The position numbers and the translations under genes are program-made. From contig JAHRVJ010000120.1 in the NCBI GenBank assembly GCA_019090765.1, positions 1 through 8,925 on the forward strand: a stretch of DNA of 8,925 nt, given 5' to 3'. The stretch is from Ilumatobacteraceae bacterium. Its GTDB lineage: Bacteria > Actinomycetota > Acidimicrobiia > Acidimicrobiales > Ilumatobacteraceae. A model generated the notes under the pieces. It saw only the letters and a list, made by a program, of their open reading frames with translations, was not told the DNA's origin and ran no database searches. This document shows positions 6,084-8,925 of this stretch, piece after piece. The number at the start of each line of letters is the position of its first letter. The stretch's first letter is position 1.

Positions 6084-7466
6084 TCAGCGGGAAACGAGCT
6101 GTTCGACAAGCGCCTCGACCGCGCCTAGGTCGTTGACGACAGTCTGTGTGCGCTCTTCCAAATCGAACAGATTGGCAAGGTGGTCAGGCAAGCCAACGCT
6201 GCAGCCAGTCGCCCGTTCAACCGCATCAGGGAACTTCGCCGGGTGAGCCGTCGCGAGTGCAACCACCGGGGAAGTTGATTGATCGCCTCCGCAAAGTTCC
6301 CTCGCAGCAGCTGTGCCCGTTGCCGAGTGCGGGTCGAGCAACATCCCCGTCTCGTCTCGGACGCGGGCGATCTCCGCGAGGGTGGCCGCGTCGTCGAATG
6401 CTGCCGCACGAAAGTGCCCTGTGATGAACTGCTCGCGTTGATCTGGTTCCAATTCGAGGCTGCCGCGCGCCCGAAACTGCATTAGCTGTTCCGCTGTCAT
6501 GCCGCCGTCGCGGCCGTTCATCTCGAACAACAACCTCTCAAAGTTTGACGACACCTGAATATCCATTGACGGACTCAGGGTTGGAACGACTCCACGCGTC
6601 GACATGTCGCCGTCGTTGATGAACCGCGTCAGAATGTCGTTGGTATTGGACGCGATTACGAAGTCGTTGATTGGGGCGCCCATCTCGCGGGCTATCCAGC
6701 CGGCAAGCACGTTGCCAAAGTTGCCGGTGGGCACACTGAAGGTGACGGCTTCGGAGAACACTTCGGCCGCGGTGACGTAGTACACGATCTGAGCCATGAC
6801 CCGAGCCCAGTTGATCGAGTTCACCGCAGAGAGATTGTTGCGACGCCGGAACTCAACGTCGTTGAACATTGCTTTGACGAGGTCTTGGCAATCATCGAAC
6901 GTGCCCTCAACCGCTACCGCGTGAGCATTCGGCTGGTCGACTGTTGTCATCTGGCGTCGTTGCACGTCGCTGGTCCGACCTAGCGGGTAGAAAATCACGA
7001 TGTCGACGTTTTCGCAACCCGCAACGGCATCGATGGCTGCCGACCCAGTGTCACCGCTTGTGGCGCCGACAATCGTCACTCGCTGGCCCCTCTCAGCGAG
7101 GACATGATCGAACATTCTCCCCACCAGCTGCAGTGCGACGTCCTTGAAGGCCAAGGTTGGACCGTGGAACAACTCTTGAATCCACAACCGATGGTCGATC
7201 TGGATCAACGGAACCACGGCGGGGTGACGAAACGTGCCGTAGGCCTCGGTGCACAACCGAGTCAAGGTCGCCTCGTCAAGATCGGGTTCAACAAAGGGCA
7301 GCATCACTTCGACCGCGCGCTCCACATAGGTGCGCGCCGTGCTTGGAGTGACCAACGTTGGCCAGCGCTCGGGCACATACAGCCCGCCGTCGTTGGCCAA
7401 ACCAGCTAGGAGAACATCGTTGAACCCGAGATCCGGCTCATCACCTCGCGTCGACAGGTAGCGCAT
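6084..7466 (-). CDS. thrC: Threonine synthase (long, E. coli/yeast-like class)
   Basis: Threonine synthase converts O-phospho-L-homoserine and water to L-threonine and phosphate, using pyridoxal phosphate, in the cytoplasm. The 460-residue protein starts MRYLSTRGDEPDLGFNDVLL, the N-terminal domain signature of the long class. PTLAFKD (103-109) holds the PLP-binding Lys108; SGDTG (137-141) and SVPTGNFGN (244-252) are the phosphate/cofactor loops, and NSINWAR (216-222) is also conserved. The shorter class typical of mycobacteria and corynebacteria is about 360 residues, so this gene type differs although the neighbourhood is the same. It begins 6 nt after the hom stop without a strong Shine-Dalgarno, which suggests coupled translation in a hom-thrC operon. 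No homoserine kinase gene follows before rho. Confidence 0.95.
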   Translation of the reverse strand: MRYLSTRGDEPDLGFNDVLLAGLANDGGLYVPERWPTLVTPSTARTYVERAVEVMLPFVEPDLDEATLTRLCTEAYGTFRHPAVVPLIQIDHRLWIQELFHGPTLAFKDVALQLVGRMFDHVLAERGQRVTIVGATSGDTGSAAIDAVAGCENVDIVIFYPLGRTSDVQRRQMTTVDQPNAHAVAVEGTFDDCQDLVKAMFNDVEFRRRNNLSAVNSINWARVMAQIVYYVTAAEVFSEAVTFSVPTGNFGNVLAGWIAREMGAPINDFVIASNTNDILTRFINDGDMSTRGVVPTLSPSMDIQVSSNFERLLFEMNGRDGGMTAEQLMQFRARGSLELEPDQREQFITGHFRAAAFDDAATLAEIARVRDETGMLLDPHSATGTAAARELCGGDQSTSPVVALATAHPAKFPDAVERATGCSVGLPDHLANLFDLEERTQTVVNDLGAVEALVEQLVSR

Positions 7467-7472
7467 CGCAGA

Positions 7473-8783
7473 TCAGTCGCCAACAACGCGTAGGAGGCCA
7501 CCGACGTTGCGGACCTCTTCAAGGCCACGAAGTTCGCGAACCGTCGCTTGCACGTCAGCCTCACGCGCGGTGTGAGTGATGAATACCAATCGCGCATCAG
7601 GTCCGTTGCCCTCTTGCTCGGCTACCCGAATGCTCACCCCGTGAGCCGCGAACACACCTGTAACGGAATGCAACACGCCGGGTTCATCGGCGACGTCGAG
7701 ACCAAGTAAGTACTCTGCCGACGTTTCGTCGATCGGCTTGATCGTTGCCTGGCCGAGTGCACCGAGCGACCCGTGAGTTCCTGAACGCAGTTTGATCGCG
7801 GCGTCGACGACGTCGCCGAATACTGCGCTCGCGGTAGGCGCCCCGCCTGCACCACGACCGTAGAACATCAGCGAGTCAACAAAGTCTCCTTCGACGAACA
7901 CCGCATTGAAACTGTCGCGAACTGATGCCAGAGGGTGATTGATAGGAACCATCGCCGGATGAACTCGGACGCTGATGTCGCCATTTGACGAATCCCGTTC
8001 GATGATCGCGAGCAGCTTGACGACATAGCCCAAGCGATGAGCGATCGCGATTTCAGCCGCCGTCACATTGCTGATGCCTTCGTGGTAAACGTCGCCCGCC
8101 ACGACCTTGGCCCCGAACGCCACCGTGGCGATGATCGCGGCTTTCGCTCCGGCATCGAACCCTTCGACGTCAGCGGTCGGGTCACGCTCGGCGAATCCGA
8201 GCCGTTGGGCCTCGCTCAGCGCGCTGGAATAGTCGGCGTCTCCGCCTTCGGCAACCGCGTCGGTCATTTTGGTGAGGATGAAGTTAGTGGTGCCATTGAT
8301 GATGCCGAGCACACGACGCACCGGCTCGCCATGCAGGCTCTCGCGGAGCGCGCGCATGATTGGGATACCGCCGGCAACCGCCGCCTCGAAGAGCAGGTCG
8401 AGCCCGGCTTGGTCAGCCGCCTCGTACAACTCGGCGCCCACGTTTGCCAGTAGCTCTTTGTTAGCCGTAACCACCGGCTTGCCGTGACGGAGCGCTTCGA
8501 GAATCAGCTCGCGGGCGGGTTCGATACCTCCAATTGCTTCGACCACGATGTCGATATCGGGGTCTGTCACGACGTCGCGTGCGTCACGTGTAAGAACGCC
8601 ATCATCAAGCGTCACCTCGCGCGGCGCCGAGATATTGCGTACCGCGACTCTGGTCACTTGAAGGTCAAGGCCTGTTCTTTGTTCGACAACGGCTCGCTGA
8701 GCAGCAACAAGCTGCACTAAGGCAGCTCCGACGTTGCCGCATCCGAGGACACCGATTTTTAGCGATTTTGCATTACTGGTCAC
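7473..8783 (-). CDS. hom: Homoserine dehydrogenase with C-terminal ACT domain
   Basis: The enzyme reduces L-aspartate 4-semialdehyde to L-homoserine with NAD(P)H, at the branch to threonine and methionine. Of 436 residues, the N-terminal Rossmann fold shows GCGNVG (14-19); TANKELLA (106-113) includes Lys109 near the cofactor; FEAAVAGGIPI (132-142), GIINGTTNFIL (160-170) and GFAERDPTADVEGFDAGAK (196-214) form the catalytic domain, with Asp210 and Lys214 in the expected active-site positions. An ACT domain (about 357-433, beginning near LGLDVADEPGVLHSV) suggests feedback control by threonine, as in other monofunctional Gram-positive enzymes. The start is GTG; an ATG nearby is out of frame. No Shine-Dalgarno precedes it, but a TAGCAT -10-like hexamer sits 7 nt upstream, consistent with a leaderless mRNA. 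thrC follows by 6 nt. Confidence 0.97.
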   Translation of the reverse strand: MTSNAKSLKIGVLGCGNVGAALVQLVAAQRAVVEQRTGLDLQVTRVAVRNISAPREVTLDDGVLTRDARDVVTDPDIDIVVEAIGGIEPARELILEALRHGKPVVTANKELLANVGAELYEAADQAGLDLLFEAAVAGGIPIMRALRESLHGEPVRRVLGIINGTTNFILTKMTDAVAEGGDADYSSALSEAQRLGFAERDPTADVEGFDAGAKAAIIATVAFGAKVVAGDVYHEGISNVTAAEIAIAHRLGYVVKLLAIIERDSSNGDISVRVHPAMVPINHPLASVRDSFNAVFVEGDFVDSLMFYGRGAGGAPTASAVFGDVVDAAIKLRSGTHGSLGALGQATIKPIDETSAEYLLGLDVADEPGVLHSVTGVFAAHGVSIRVAEQEGNGPDARLVFITHTAREADVQATVRELRGLEEVRNVGGLLRVVGD

Positions 8784-8790
8784 GGTGTCG

Positions 8791-8796
8791 ATGCTA
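8791..8796 (-). promoter_or_regulatory. -10-like element giving a leaderless hom transcript
   Basis: TAGCAT on the minus strand fits the TANNNT pattern and ends 7 nt before the GTG of hom, so transcription would begin at or next to the start codon. There is no ribosome-binding site. The -35 region is not recognisable and would lie inside or at the start of the divergent gene. Confidence 0.45.
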
Positions 8797-8806
8797 CGTG
8801 ATTGAT

Positions 8807-8812
8807 TAGGTT
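8807..8812 (+). promoter_or_regulatory. -10-like element giving a leaderless MFS transcript
   Basis: TAGGTT fits TANNNT and ends 6 nt before the ATG at 8819. No Shine-Dalgarno is present (the spacer is CACCCC), so a leaderless mRNA is likely. No clear -35 is visible. Confidence 0.45.
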
Positions 8813-8818
8813 CACCCC

Positions 8819-8925
8819 ATGACTGATTCCAACGCCCGCGGCACCAGCAAGGCGGTTCTTGCGATCCTGTCGATGGCGATGTTCGTCTATGTGATCGATA
8901 CGACGCTGATGAACGTCTCGATTTC
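8819..8925 (+). CDS. Major facilitator superfamily transporter, probably DHA2 type (5' end only)
   Basis: Only the first 35 codons are in the window. After a polar start (MTDSNARGTSK) comes a hydrophobic first membrane segment, AVLAILSMAMFVYVIDTTLM, then NVSI. The D-T-T-x-x-N-V motif at the end of helix 1 is characteristic of the 14-helix drug:H+ antiporter family (EmrB/QacA-like). The protein would sit in the cytoplasmic membrane and probably exports small molecules; the substrate cannot be told. It diverges from hom with 35 bp between start codons. The superfamily call is fairly good; the subfamily rests on one motif. Confidence 0.72.
   Translation, partial: MTDSNARGTSKAVLAILSMAMFVYVIDTTLMNVSI

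Overview
The window looks like chromosome from an actinobacterium, most likely class Acidimicrobiia (Ilumatobacter-like). Three observations point there. The order hom, thrC, rho, rpmE on one strand resembles the actinobacterial hom-thrC-thrB-rho-rpmE cluster. Rho carries a roughly 200-residue low-complexity Asn/Asp/Gly/Arg insertion of the actinobacterial kind. A secreted protein ends in about 125-residue repeats (R-I-x-D-T-R, V-T-G-R-G-G-V-P, D-V-x-G-Y-F) of a style I associate with Acidimicrobiia. GTG starts and start sites that look leaderless fit the same picture. The taxon is an inference; no rRNA or other marker is present.

Layout: all complete genes are on the minus strand and read from right to left. 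At the right edge, a plus-strand MFS transporter (first 35 codons only) diverges from hom across 35 bp. hom (homoserine dehydrogenase) and thrC (threonine synthase, the long class) are 6 bp apart and form a threonine-biosynthesis unit; thrB is not between thrC and rho. A gap of about 230 bp follows, holding a candidate promoter and a strongly folding leader. Then comes rho (GTG start, 638 aa), then rpmE (zinc-type ribosomal protein L31), and directly after rpmE a strong intrinsic terminator with a 23-bp perfect stem.

Beyond the terminator lies a second transcription unit: a DUF1800 protein (GTG start) overlapping by 4 bp (ATGA) with a DUF1501 protein. The DUF1501 reading frame stays open from position 2045 to the left edge, 681 codons with no stop. 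It encodes a twin-arginine signal, an alkaline-phosphatase-like DUF1501 domain, a glycine linker and at least one and a half surface-type repeats. This pair sits where many actinobacteria have prfA and prmC.

Functionally, the right half is housekeeping: aspartate-family amino-acid synthesis, transcription termination and the ribosome. The left half is an exported system of unknown function and is the least understood part of the window. There is no gene-free stretch over 300 bases. I saw no tRNA, rRNA, CRISPR array, insertion sequence or phage gene.
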